NCBI RefSeq assembly: GCF_900111605.1
Contig: NZ_FOIA01000016.1
Location: 28,074 to 92,073, forward strand
Length of the DNA: 64,000 nt
Direction of reading: 5' to 3'
Origin: Nitrosomonas marina
GTDB taxonomy: Bacteria > Pseudomonadota > Gammaproteobacteria > Burkholderiales > Nitrosomonadaceae
Position numbers and translations under genes: made by a program. Under the pieces are notes generated by a model that searched no databases, had not been told where the DNA came from, and worked only from the letters and a program-made list of their open reading frames with translations. The first letter of the stretch is position 1; each line of letters opens with the position of its first letter. Below are positions 34,581 through 43,801 of the stretch, one piece after another.

Positions 34581-35168
34581 ATGGTCAGACGAATAACTGT
34601 AATCCAGGGTCACCCGGATTCAAAAAACCATCATTTTTGCCATGCCCTGGCGGATTCTTATATCAAGGGGGCGCGCAACAGCGCATTTGAAGTGCGCCTG
34701 ATTGATGTGGCTTCAATGGATTTTCCCTTGTTACGATCAAAAGACGATTTTGAGCACGACACATCTGTAGAATCGATCAGGCAGGCGCAGGAAGCAATCC
34801 GATGGGCTGATCATCTGGTCATCGTCTACCCTTTATGGCTTGGCACCATGCCCGCACTGCTCAAGGCTTTTTTTGAGCAGGTATTACGGCCAAGCTTTGC
34901 GTTTGATTATACTGAACCCGCACGGCTGCCCAAGAAACACCTGACTGGAAAATCGGCACGTATTGTTGTCACCATGGGTATGCCTGCATATATTTACCGG
35001 TGGTTTTTCTTCGCTCACGGCGTCAAAACACTGGAACGTAACATTCTCGCATTTTGCGGCATCAAACCGATCAGAACCAGCCTGGTCGGCTCAATAGAAA
35101 GCCGAAGTGAAGCACAGCGAAAAAAATGGTTGAGCTCAATGCAACAACTCGGAGAGACAGGCCGCTAG
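34581..35168 (+). CDS. NAD(P)H-dependent quinone reductase-like flavoprotein (Flavodoxin_2)
   Basis: A 195-aa cytoplasmic FMN protein of the flavodoxin-like-fold NAD(P)H:quinone oxidoreductase/MdaB group. RITVIQGHPDSKNHHFCHAL is the phosphate-binding loop and VIVYPLWLGTMPALLKAFFEQVL is the signature second flavin loop. IVVTMGMPAYIYRWFF forms the third flavin-contact region. Such enzymes reduce quinones or related electrophiles by two electrons. It appears monocistronic between divergent or unrelated neighbours. The precise substrate cannot be assigned. Confidence 0.82.
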   Translation: MVRRITVIQGHPDSKNHHFCHALADSYIKGARNSAFEVRLIDVASMDFPLLRSKDDFEHDTSVESIRQAQEAIRWADHLVIVYPLWLGTMPALLKAFFEQVLRPSFAFDYTEPARLPKKHLTGKSARIVVTMGMPAYIYRWFFFAHGVKTLERNILAFCGIKPIRTSLVGSIESRSEAQRKKWLSSMQQLGETGR

Positions 35169-35386
35169 CACTCTATTTAGCCAAAAAAACCAATCAGCAA
35201 CATACCGTTCCAAATAACGTTCCTGTACCCTGCTTCAGGTCCTCATTTTAGTTAATTGAATTTCAGTCATTCTTAATTATTATAATGGTTTCGCTTAGAT
35301 TAATTTAATGGCCACCCCAATATACTTGCTGATCTGACTTTACTAATATGTCAACCATGAAGAAGTTAGTTAAAGGAGCGACAGCC

Positions 35387-35770
35387 ATGAAAACCAAAAC
35401 ATTACAAAATATCATCAGAAATGTGATTGCAGCATTTATTGTGCTTGCATTACCGATGAGTGTATTTGCGGCGGAGCAAAATGCACAATCTGATCGTGTC
35501 GATCATGATGCACTGATACAGCACTATGAAGCGCAAGCGGATGAGATGCTGGCAAAAATTGATGAACAGATTGATGCGCTCAAACATAAATCACGCAGCA
35601 GCTTCTTTGGTAAACATGGCCAGGATATTAAAAGTCACGTGAAATATAAAATTCATGAATATGAAAAAGCCGCTGAGGAAAGTCTGGAAAAAGCTGCTTA
35701 TCATAAACAGATGGCCGAAGAACGGGAACACAAACCAGTTTTTGCAGGCTCTGGCAATACTAAAGGCTAA
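35387..35770 (+). CDS. Small secreted alpha-helical protein (paralogue 1)
   Basis: A 127-aa exported protein of unknown function. A Sec signal peptide (NVIAAFIVLALPMSVFAAEQ) cleaves near residue 28. The mature part is almost wholly charged helix: HDALIQHYEAQADEMLAKID, FFGKHGQDIKSHVKYKIHEYE, ESLEKAAYHKQMAEEREHKP. AAAGGAG lies 8 nt before ATG 35387, which favours it over two upstream in-frame ATGs at 35348 and 35357. A relative is encoded at 62845-63213 with the same order of motifs, and both genes are followed by the same type of CCCAC-hairpin terminator. Confidence 0.78.
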   Translation: MKTKTLQNIIRNVIAAFIVLALPMSVFAAEQNAQSDRVDHDALIQHYEAQADEMLAKIDEQIDALKHKSRSSFFGKHGQDIKSHVKYKIHEYEKAAEESLEKAAYHKQMAEEREHKPVFAGSGNTKG

Positions 35771-35790
35771 TCACTCACTTATCTGCCCCA

Positions 35791-35816
35791 AAAAAACCCA
35801 CTTCGGTGGGTTTTTT
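35791..35816 (+). terminator. Rho-independent terminator
   Basis: CCCAC (35797-35801), a TTCG tetraloop and GTGGG (35806-35810), flanked by six A and six T. It lies 21 bp after the stop of the small secreted protein. The A/T arms extend the stem, so it can also act for the convergent amidohydrolase gene. Confidence 0.92.
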
Positions 35817-35868
35817 ATTTTTAGCACTACCAAAAAATCCGCATTCAGCAGGCGTCTTTGATACGACA

Positions 35869-37335
35869 TTAACCGGGTTTTCCTTTTTGTGCTTCGATTA
35901 TCTCAAGGAAAGCGCGCCGCGTTTTCGGCCCAAAGGTTTCGTAGCTTGGATTGGGCGATTCACCGTAGATGGTTTTCAGATGAGAAATGCTGTCGTTATG
36001 CAGCATTGTTTGCAATTCTGGCAGATCGAGCCCGTAAATTCTGGCGGCATTCAGGCCAAATATCTGTCTGCGCATTTGCGGTGTAATCGCGGAATATGCA
36101 TATTGATCCTGGAATGCATCGCTGATCTGAAAACTGCGAAATGCCTGAATCTGGTCCTGTGGGCTGCCATACCACAACGCATCGGTGCCCCAGCAGATAC
36201 GTTCAGCACCAAAGTATTTGATCAGCTTGCCCAATAGATGTGCTGCCTGGTCAGGCTTGCTCATGCAAAAACGCCACACACTCCCAAGTTCGGCGTACAG
36301 ATTGCCTGCGTCAGGACGAAAACCGTTTTCCTGATGCGCCTTGATCAGACGATCGACACCCTGCGCATTATCCGGTCTGTACGGGCCTTCTTCAATGCCG
36401 ACCTCAAAACCCGAGTGATAACAGATAAAATTCACATCGGGATACAGTTTCGCGGCCCGGGCAATATCGGCTGGATCTGAATATCGATAGTCCATACCGC
36501 CAAGCGGAAGGCCGCGGTGCGCACTGATGATTTTAACGCCCAGATCCCGTGCCTTCTCAATCAATGGTATGCCGTATTTCGAATCATCCATAAAATAACC
36601 CGTTCCGTTCGGACCCCATTGCGGATAGGTTTTCCATGCCGCAACACCAAATTCCCTGGCTTGTACTTCCATGAACTCAAGTCCGCCCGGCTCGTTTGGC
36701 ATCACACCACCCTGAATCAGAATCCGGTGGCCGGCGCCACCCGACGCAGCAAGCAGACGTGCTTTTTCTGCGTAGTCCATTGGGGTTGGATTGCTGTCTC
36801 GTCCGCCCCAGAGTGCTGATACCACTGAAATGTCCGTGTCACTGTCCAGAAACACTTCCTTGATCATTTGCTCGGCCGAATAACAATCAAATTCTCCTGT
36901 CGCACATTTTCGCCGCTGCCCAAAAACCTGATTCAGCACCGCCATCCAGCGCTCCCCGGATTTACCCCTGGCCCATTTTCCGGATGGATCCACACAATGA
37001 TTCTGGACATCGAAAATAAATTCATCGCCGCCGATACTGTCGGCAGCTGCCGCCACATCGAATGCTGCTTCCTTTTGAATGGAAAAATAACCGCCAGTCT
37101 GGCCTGCCCTTGCAAAAGCCTGGTTGAATGCCAGCAGTGTCGTGGCAGAACCGGCCAGGGTTTTTAGAAAATCCCGCCGGCTTTTCTTTGTTGCTTTGGC
37201 CGCCTGGTCAACACAATGATGCGCATGAGAATTGGCTTCACTTTCGGCCGCCGTCAACGGGCGCGGATAATACTCTGCATTGGTTGCCGTATCAATTTTG
37301 ATCGGCAGACGTTTTCCTTCCGGGTCGAAGTCCAT
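35869..37335 (-). CDS. Tat-exported amidohydrolase-2 family metal-dependent hydrolase
   Basis: 488 aa. Residues 1-50 form a long N-region, and a twin-arginine motif follows (KKSRRDFLKTLAGSATTLLA), pointing to export of a folded metalloenzyme. The TIM-barrel part begins FIFDVQNHCVDPSGKW (the HxH-type metal ligands are altered to NHCVD), then VSALWGGRDSNPTPMDYAEK, FMEVQAREFGVAAWKTYPQW, FICYHSGFEVG (metal His) and ERICWGTDALWYGSPQDQIQ (terminal Asp). This matches the amidohydrolase_2/ACMSD-like family. The substrate is unknown. The ATG at 37335 gives an unusually long pre-Tat region that is nonetheless continuous and plausible. Confidence 0.82.
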   Translation of the reverse strand: MDFDPEGKRLPIKIDTATNAEYYPRPLTAAESEANSHAHHCVDQAAKATKKSRRDFLKTLAGSATTLLAFNQAFARAGQTGGYFSIQKEAAFDVAAAADSIGGDEFIFDVQNHCVDPSGKWARGKSGERWMAVLNQVFGQRRKCATGEFDCYSAEQMIKEVFLDSDTDISVVSALWGGRDSNPTPMDYAEKARLLAASGGAGHRILIQGGVMPNEPGGLEFMEVQAREFGVAAWKTYPQWGPNGTGYFMDDSKYGIPLIEKARDLGVKIISAHRGLPLGGMDYRYSDPADIARAAKLYPDVNFICYHSGFEVGIEEGPYRPDNAQGVDRLIKAHQENGFRPDAGNLYAELGSVWRFCMSKPDQAAHLLGKLIKYFGAERICWGTDALWYGSPQDQIQAFRSFQISDAFQDQYAYSAITPQMRRQIFGLNAARIYGLDLPELQTMLHNDSISHLKTIYGESPNPSYETFGPKTRRAFLEIIEAQKGKPG

Positions 37336-37537
37336 CAGACGTACCTCAAAACAAAATATGAAAAACCATGGTACAGCATTTTTGAAGCAGCTTACGTAAT
37401 ATGTTAATAAATTGTGTCACATTAAAAATGCGAGGCACAATATCATCAGCTCCAGGCCAGTGACAAACTATCTTACTGTTTAAAAGAATATTCCTCAGTT
37501 GTTCAGCATTCCATTTGGCACAAGGTTTTGCAGACCA

Positions 37538-39328
37538 TCAGGCTTGTCCGGTTTGAACCCGCCATTGGGCAGCATAGATGCCATCCCTCTCCAGCAACTG
37601 CTGGTGCGTTCCGGATTCAATTATCCTGCCCCCTTCAACCACAGCGATAGCATCCGCATCCACGATAGTGGACAGACGGTGGGCAATCATTATCACGGTA
37701 CGATTATGGCCTATTCGACGCAAAGAGCGTTGAATCGAAGCCTCAGTTTCATTATCAACAGCACTGGTAGCCTCATCAAGCACCAGAATTGGCGGATTCT
37801 TCAGTAATGCCCGGGCCAGGGACAATCGCTGACGTTGGCCACCCGAGAGGCGAATGCCGCGCTCACCAACCTGAGTATTCAGACCTTCCGGCAACATTTC
37901 TATGAATGCCCAGGCCTCGGCCGTCTTCGCAGCGTCTATAATTGCGCTCTCCGGTGCATTCGGATCGCCGTAAGCCAGATTGTCGCGAATACTGCCATCG
38001 AACAAATACACATCCTGGCTGACAAGACCGATGGCGCCACGCAGAGACTGAAGACTGACAGATTGAATTGGTTGTTCGTCTATCAGAATATGGCCATGAA
38101 CAGGATCATAAAAACGCAGCAAAAGTTTGATCAGTGTCGATTTGCCCGATCCGGTTGCACCGACCAGTGCCAGCGTATCGCCTGCGGGCACATGTAAATC
38201 AATATCCCGTATTCCGGCCACACCACTGGGATAGTAAAAGCTGACTTTTTCAAAACGAACGTCCCCTTTTACCGGCGTTTCCAGTAATTTTCCGCCTTCA
38301 TCGTCTACATGAACAGGTTCGGCAAGAAGATCGAGGATTCGACGTGTGCTCGCCATGGCACGTTCAAACAGATCGATCACTTCAGCAAGTCCTGTCAATG
38401 GCCAAAGCAGTCGTTGCGTCAGAAATACCAGAACACCATAGGCACCTACGTTCAAAGTACCTTCAAGCGCCATCATTCCGCCCACGGTAAACGTCGCCAG
38501 AAAACCCGCCAGAATAGCCATGCGTATCACCGGAATGAATGCTGAACTGATACGGATGGCCCGGCGATTGGCCTCTACATAGGCCTCACTGCTGGCTTTG
38601 AGTCGCTGTGCTTCCCGTTGTTCGGCCGTAAAACTTTTGATGGTGGCAATACCTCCCAGGTTGTTGGCCAGGCGACTGGAGAGATCGCCCACTTTCTCAC
38701 GAACGTCGGCGTACAGCGGGCCGGCCTTGCGCTGAAAGTAGAACGCTCCCCAGATGATCAGGGGAATCGGGGTAAATGCCAGCAGGGCAATAAGTGGAGA
38801 CAACACGAAGAAAACAGCCCCTACAGCCACAACCGTCACCATCACCTGAATCATGGCATTGGCACCGCCATCGAGAAAGCGTTCAAGTTGATTGACATCA
38901 TCATTCATTGTCGCTACTAACTGGCCAGAACTGCGAGCCTCGAAAAAACTCATGTCCAGACGCTGAGCATGTTCATAGGCATCCTGGCGCAGGTCCGACT
39001 GCAGGCGCTGCGCCAGATTTCGCCATAAAATCTGGAACAGATACTCAAACACGGATTCGCCGGCCCAGATAAAGAAAGTGAGAATGGCCAGAATGGCGAT
39101 CTGCTCCCGTGCGGTCTCAAACCCCAGGCCAGCCACAAAGCTCTGTTCCTGATTGACCACCACGTCGATGGCCACACCGATCAAAATTTCCGGCGCAATA
39201 TCAAACAGCTTGTTAATAGTAGAGCATATAGTGGCCGCAATAATTTGTCGACGATAGCCTCGAGCATACTTCAACAGACGAATCAGTGCAGCAAAACTGC
39301 TGGTAGTATTATGAGTAAAACCAGACAT
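37538..39328 (-). CDS. MsbA-like ABC transporter, fused permease-ATPase
   Basis: A 596-aa half-size type IV ABC exporter. Six transmembrane helices span residues ~25-330. The nucleotide-binding domain follows: Walker A GATGSGKST, Q-loop LVSQDVYLFDGSIRDNLAYG, signature RLSGGQRQRLSLARALL, Walker B ILVLDEATSAVD and switch His in IAHRLSTI. NPP..T1SS-specific features are absent, so it belongs to the MsbA/multidrug-lipid group rather than the protein secretion group. It stands alone with no partner adaptor. The likely substrate is lipid or a hydrophobic compound, but this is not determined by sequence. Confidence 0.87.
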   Translation of the reverse strand: MSGFTHNTTSSFAALIRLLKYARGYRRQIIAATICSTINKLFDIAPEILIGVAIDVVVNQEQSFVAGLGFETAREQIAILAILTFFIWAGESVFEYLFQILWRNLAQRLQSDLRQDAYEHAQRLDMSFFEARSSGQLVATMNDDVNQLERFLDGGANAMIQVMVTVVAVGAVFFVLSPLIALLAFTPIPLIIWGAFYFQRKAGPLYADVREKVGDLSSRLANNLGGIATIKSFTAEQREAQRLKASSEAYVEANRRAIRISSAFIPVIRMAILAGFLATFTVGGMMALEGTLNVGAYGVLVFLTQRLLWPLTGLAEVIDLFERAMASTRRILDLLAEPVHVDDEGGKLLETPVKGDVRFEKVSFYYPSGVAGIRDIDLHVPAGDTLALVGATGSGKSTLIKLLLRFYDPVHGHILIDEQPIQSVSLQSLRGAIGLVSQDVYLFDGSIRDNLAYGDPNAPESAIIDAAKTAEAWAFIEMLPEGLNTQVGERGIRLSGGQRQRLSLARALLKNPPILVLDEATSAVDNETEASIQRSLRRIGHNRTVIMIAHRLSTIVDADAIAVVEGGRIIESGTHQQLLERDGIYAAQWRVQTGQA

Positions 39329-39658
39329 AAAATTTTCTGTAATGATGAAATAAACTCAAGGGTAGCCGGTAACAATCAAATTTGGAAGCAAACTGCTTTA
39401 AAACGACGTGCTATAACGCACTTAGCTTTTGTAGCAACCGGCCATCCGGTGCTTAAGTCAAACGCATGCAGTCAAACCGGCAGTCTTTGAATAGGCTTCC
39501 AGTTTTTCGCTCTGTGCGGATTATTACCAGCAATCGATCTCAACGAGACACCACCCTATGTTGCAGCAACATGCAATTTCGTCCACTTGCGACAGAACTC
39601 GAAGAATCTGAAGGAAAATTAATTGAAACCTACAACGAACAAACAATGAAATAAGGGT
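39329..39658. other. Intergenic region without recognised features
   Basis: 330 bp between the ABC exporter start and the 3' end of the sirtuin gene. A short plus-strand open frame (39466-39654) shows no ribosome binding site and no recognisable protein. The exporter promoter should lie in the left part. Confidence 0.5.
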
Positions 39659-40483
39659 TCAGGCCACCAGTGCGGTTAATACTGTCTGGCAGTCCTGCCC
39701 GATCTTATGATCAACAATATCGTCTGCACGGGTTCTGCCACGATTGATAATCATCAACGGTTTACCGTCCTGCTTTGCCAGTTTGCAGTAACGAAAACCG
39801 GAGTACACCATTAGTGATGAGCCAATGGCCAGGACACCATTGCATTGCTCGTATAATCGCGCAGCTTCGAGGTGGGTTTGTTTTGATATTGTACCGCCAA
39901 AAAAAACCACATCAGGCATTAAGATGCCGTCACAAGCCAGACAGTTAACCAGCTTCATTCGCCTGGTGATCTCGTCTCTCACATGAGCATCGCCATCGGG
40001 TGCCAGCGTTGCGGTGAGCGGCGCCAAAAATGAGTTGAATTCCAGCAGGCGAACCTGCAACTGCTGCCGGTCCTCAAACTGTCCGCACTGCAAACATCGC
40101 ACCCGGTCAAGCCTGCCATGCAGGTCAATCACATGCTGCTGTCCTGCCCTCTGGTGCAGTCGGTCGACATTCTGCGTAATCAAACCTGCAAAATAACCAC
40201 GCCGTTCCAGTTCTGCAAGCGCATAGTGCGCATCATTGGGCAACGCACGTTCGACCGGTGGCCAGCCTACTGCGCTTCGTGCCCAGTAGTGTTTTCGCTT
40301 GTCTTCATACTGAATAAATTCATGATGCTTAATCGGGTCGCTGCGCAGCCACTCGCCATTGTCATCCCGATAAGTCGGAATACCGGAGTATAAACTGACT
40401 CCCGCACCCGTAATGACCAACCACGGCCTGTGTTTGTCGAGTATCGATCGCAGTCCGGGTTGATCGTGTCGCAGTTTCATCAT
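39659..40483 (-). CDS. Sir2-family NAD-dependent protein deacylase
   Basis: A 274-aa cytoplasmic sirtuin. The NAD-binding loop is VITGAGVSLYSGIPTYRD, the catalytic segment ITQNVDRLHQRAG precedes VIDLHGRL (catalytic His), and the zinc ribbon is CLQCG plus CLACDG. MPDVVFFGG and AIGSSLMVY complete the NAD pocket. Sirtuins remove acetyl or other acyl groups from lysines using NAD+. The start is one of two adjacent ATGs (40483 or 40480). It is monocistronic, divergent from the adhesin-E-like gene. Confidence 0.9.
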   Translation of the reverse strand: MMKLRHDQPGLRSILDKHRPWLVITGAGVSLYSGIPTYRDDNGEWLRSDPIKHHEFIQYEDKRKHYWARSAVGWPPVERALPNDAHYALAELERRGYFAGLITQNVDRLHQRAGQQHVIDLHGRLDRVRCLQCGQFEDRQQLQVRLLEFNSFLAPLTATLAPDGDAHVRDEITRRMKLVNCLACDGILMPDVVFFGGTISKQTHLEAARLYEQCNGVLAIGSSLMVYSGFRYCKLAKQDGKPLMIINRGRTRADDIVDHKIGQDCQTVLTALVA

Positions 40484-40646
40484 GCAGGTTTTTCAAACAG
40501 TATTTGACGTTACCAATCAGGGTATTAGAACAGGACAGCATTGATATCGGTGTGCAAAACGTCCTAAATATCGCATATTCATGGCTTTTATGGAATAATT
40601 CTTTGAAGTGCTTTTCAGCATTCATAAACACACAGGATCCATCTCT

Positions 40647-41060
40647 ATGAAAAAACTGTTATTGACCATCATGTTGTTTTGCCTCAGCACCAGTATTATG
40701 GCCGAGTGGACACAGGTGCTCAAGCGCGACGACAAGGGCGGCTTCACGGTATATGCCGATATGCAAACCATCCGCAAAGTCGGCAACGTAGCCAAAATGT
40801 GGACGCTGGTTGACTATAAGCTCGAACAGGAAGACACCGGCGCTAATTTCTTATCCAAGAAAGTCCGAAAGAAGTATAACTGTCAGAACAGGCATACCAA
40901 AGAGCTGGCTTACAAGTTATACAGCTGGAACATGGGCGGTGGCGAACAGATTCGTTCATATAGCCAGCCGCAAGAATGGATAAAGATCACGCCCGGCAGC
41001 GTTGAAGAGGCCGAATGGATAGTAGCCTGCGGTCACCCAGAATTAGACGATCAACGCTGA
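40647..41060 (+). CDS. Surface-adhesin protein E-like secreted protein
   Basis: A 137-aa exported protein. The signal peptide (MKKLLLTIMLFCLSTSIMA) cleaves before EWTQV. The mature part (VYADMQTIRKVGNVAKMWTL, VDYKLEQ, KKYNCQNRHTKELAYKLYS, WIVACGH) fits the small Adhesin_E family (protein E-like), including two Cys that could pair (CQNR and ACGH). I chose the ATG at 40647, as the upstream GTG at 40608 would precede the signal peptide by 13 residues. In proteobacteria the family is mostly uncharacterised, and adhesion is not implied by this sequence alone. Confidence 0.75.
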   Translation: MKKLLLTIMLFCLSTSIMAEWTQVLKRDDKGGFTVYADMQTIRKVGNVAKMWTLVDYKLEQEDTGANFLSKKVRKKYNCQNRHTKELAYKLYSWNMGGGEQIRSYSQPQEWIKITPGSVEEAEWIVACGHPELDDQR

Positions 41061-41440
41061 CAGCCTGTCCCACTGGAAAAAGTTGCCTGACTGCGCCGCC
41101 GGCAACCGGGCTGTTTTCATTGGGGTTATCTGTTAACAAGTCCGGTCAGGCTTATCTCATCCAGCCAGTATTGGCAGCACTCGACCGGACAGAACAAGGA
41201 TAAAACATATTCTGCACCTGCAAGGCAATTGACCGAGTTGTGGTCGCGATGCTCTGCTATCAGGCAGATGGTAATGACCGGTTGACAGACAAACTGCAAA
41301 CGAAAAACCCGGGCCGCACAATAGATAAGGCAACCTGATAAAATACATCGCTGTACGGCGGATTCCGAAACGCAATTGTCTGAAGCATTCAGTTTACAAA
41401 CCGGCCTTCAACTTTATTTTATTCTATTGGACAACAATGA
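41061..41440. other. Intergenic region without recognised features
   Basis: 380 bp between convergent genes (adhesin-E-like on plus, c-di-GMP enzyme on minus). I see no good terminator, repeat or coding signal; short open frames here are not supported. Confidence 0.45.
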
Positions 41441-43801
41441 CTATAAAAATGCCTTATGCTGATCAGTGGGTTTGTCAAAATAATAACCCTGTGCGAATTG
41501 CACGCCAAGGCTTTTTAGCAACGCCAGAGTCTCATCATTTTCCACAAATTCCGCAACGACGGATTTGTTCAATGCCTGTGCAATGTTCACCATCGCTTTT
41601 ACCAATACCTGGTTTTCATAATTTTTCGGTAAATCCCTGATAAACATGCCATCAATTTTTAGAATTTGAACATTTAGATATTTCAAATACATAAAGGTTG
41701 AAAACCCGTTTCCAAAATCATCCAGACAAACGCGGCAACCAATCTGATTAATGGTTTCGATAAAGCGCTGCGCATCCTGGAAATCAGAAACGGCTTCGGT
41801 TTCAGTGAGTTCAAGGACCAAACGTTTGGGATCGACAGAGCAGGATACCAGTCGTTCGCGGATAAATTCAGGTAATGAAGGTTCATCAAAAGTACGTCCT
41901 GATATATTGACTGCCAGTGCAGGCACATGCGGATATTGCGCCAGCGTGGCTATGCTTTTTGCCAGCACAATGCGGTCTATCTCTGCAATCTGAGCGGTTT
42001 TTTCGGCGATTGGAATGAATTCGCCAGGCATGATGATACTTCGTTTATCCGCGGGATCATACATGCGCACGAGAACTTCTAAATGACTCAAAACATGATT
42101 ATTCGTATTGTAGACACCCTGAAAATGAAGTATGAGCAGATCCTGCTGCAGCGCCAGATCGATCCGCCGACTCCAGCTCATTCGATCAACCATCATTTGA
42201 GACGCATTATTCCGGTGATTATACAAAGCCCATCTGTTTTTCCCTTTCTTTTTGGCTTCGTACATCGCCGTATCAGCGTGCGATACCAGGTCTTCCACAT
42301 TAATTCCGTGGTCGGGGTAATTGGCTATGCCAATGCTGGCCGTAAGACGGATACTGGTTCCTTCAAACTGGAAAGGGATTGAAGAAATAGCTGAAATGAT
42401 ACGTTCAGGTAAAACGCCCACTTTCTCCACCGGCTCAAATGCCGTAAGAATAGCAAATTCATCTCCACCCAAGCGTGCAAAGCTCTCGGTGCTTCTGATC
42501 AATGTAGAAACCTGATTGGCAATACGGCTTAACACACCGTCTCCGGTACCATGACCGAATGTATCATTGATATACTTAAACTCATCCAGATCAAAATATA
42601 GCAAGGAAAATTTACCATTTTCACGACGACACTGCTCAATCATCGAAGTCATAGACTTCTGAAAACTGTGCCGGTTTAATAGCCCCGTCAATGCGTCATG
42701 TTCGGCAAGATGCAACAATTGCTCGGCGGTCTGGCGTTCGCTGGTAATATCTTCATACGTCCACAAACGCCCCAACAATCTTTTTTTGCCATCCAGAACC
42801 GGATAGCAGGACTGCTTCAGAATCCGGTTATTCGTTACATTAATTTCCAGGTGTTTTCTAATTCCATCTGCTTTTTGTTCGGGCAAACCACCATTGGGTA
42901 GATGCTCGGATTCGGTGTAGCCATGCGGCGATTCGCTCAATAATTGATTGATTGTCAAGCCCGTTAACGGCTTGTCTTTATCTATTTCCCACATGTGCCT
43001 GAAAGCAGGATTGACATACTCCACCTGATTCTGCCTGTCTTCAAACAAAATACCAATATTCAAGGCGGACAACAGCGATGCCAGCCGGCTTTGCTCCAGC
43101 TCCGCCAACTCCCTCAGTTTTCGTTGCCTGTGCTCGGCATAATGCGTTTCAATAACCATCTTCCGAATATTCATGACCAACGGGATAATAACAAAAGCAG
43201 CGAAAATTATAGTTCCTGTGATAAGCAGGATCACAAAGGTTGTTTTAGTACCGGATTCCGACAACAATACTTTATGAATTTCTTCTCTTTCATTGATTAG
43301 CAACCGGCTGTATTGCTGTGTTCGAAGATCTGTGGATTGAATCTGATCCGGTAATTGTCTGATACTTTCATCGTTTACATCGCGCGTCGCCAAAACACCA
43401 TTCAGGATATTGACGAGGTTGTTTATATCGTTCTCCAGCCGTATTCGGGCGTTTTCGATGGCCCGATTCGGTTGAGCTTCCGTTTCCAGGCTTCTGATTT
43501 CCTTTAAATAGCGATCGATTACATAGGCCGCATTACTGAGCGTACGAACATATATGTCTTCATCTGCCAAAGACAGTTGGCGCAATCGATAGGAATAATT
43601 AAGCTCCTGGATTGTTTCAGTCAGATTTTCAGTGTGATAGATCAACGGATTATAGTATTGATTCACTTGATCATTAATGCGTTGCTGCTGGTGCAAATGA
43701 TAGGTAAGTAATACAGCTTTAAGAATCCCCATCAGCAACAGCAACGCTATTAATAGATACACTCGCAGAAGTATGTGTTTTTTTTGAACCCCTGGCTTCA
43801 T
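41441..43801 (-). CDS. Membrane PAS-GGDEF-EAL cyclic-di-GMP enzyme
   Basis: A 786-aa inner-membrane signalling protein. TM1 (LLRVYLLIALLLLMGILKAV) and TM2 (TTFVILLITGTIIFAAFVII) flank a ~150-residue periplasmic helical domain. A PAS domain follows (LLSALNIGILFEDRQNQVEY). The GGDEF domain has an intact ARLGGDEFA active site, but the inhibitory I-site reads RSTE instead of RxxD. The EAL domain holds LEVLVR (an EVL variant of EAL), VNISGRT, LELTETE, DDFGNGFS and ILKIDGMFI, so most catalytic residues are kept. Its ATG overlaps the TGA of the upstream PhnD-like gene (ATGA), so the two are translationally coupled. The product may make and/or degrade c-di-GMP in response to a periplasmic ligand. Confidence 0.9.
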   Translation of the reverse strand: MKPGVQKKHILLRVYLLIALLLLMGILKAVLLTYHLHQQQRINDQVNQYYNPLIYHTENLTETIQELNYSYRLRQLSLADEDIYVRTLSNAAYVIDRYLKEIRSLETEAQPNRAIENARIRLENDINNLVNILNGVLATRDVNDESIRQLPDQIQSTDLRTQQYSRLLINEREEIHKVLLSESGTKTTFVILLITGTIIFAAFVIIPLVMNIRKMVIETHYAEHRQRKLRELAELEQSRLASLLSALNIGILFEDRQNQVEYVNPAFRHMWEIDKDKPLTGLTINQLLSESPHGYTESEHLPNGGLPEQKADGIRKHLEINVTNNRILKQSCYPVLDGKKRLLGRLWTYEDITSERQTAEQLLHLAEHDALTGLLNRHSFQKSMTSMIEQCRRENGKFSLLYFDLDEFKYINDTFGHGTGDGVLSRIANQVSTLIRSTESFARLGGDEFAILTAFEPVEKVGVLPERIISAISSIPFQFEGTSIRLTASIGIANYPDHGINVEDLVSHADTAMYEAKKKGKNRWALYNHRNNASQMMVDRMSWSRRIDLALQQDLLILHFQGVYNTNNHVLSHLEVLVRMYDPADKRSIIMPGEFIPIAEKTAQIAEIDRIVLAKSIATLAQYPHVPALAVNISGRTFDEPSLPEFIRERLVSCSVDPKRLVLELTETEAVSDFQDAQRFIETINQIGCRVCLDDFGNGFSTFMYLKYLNVQILKIDGMFIRDLPKNYENQVLVKAMVNIAQALNKSVVAEFVENDETLALLKSLGVQFAQGYYFDKPTDQHKAFL

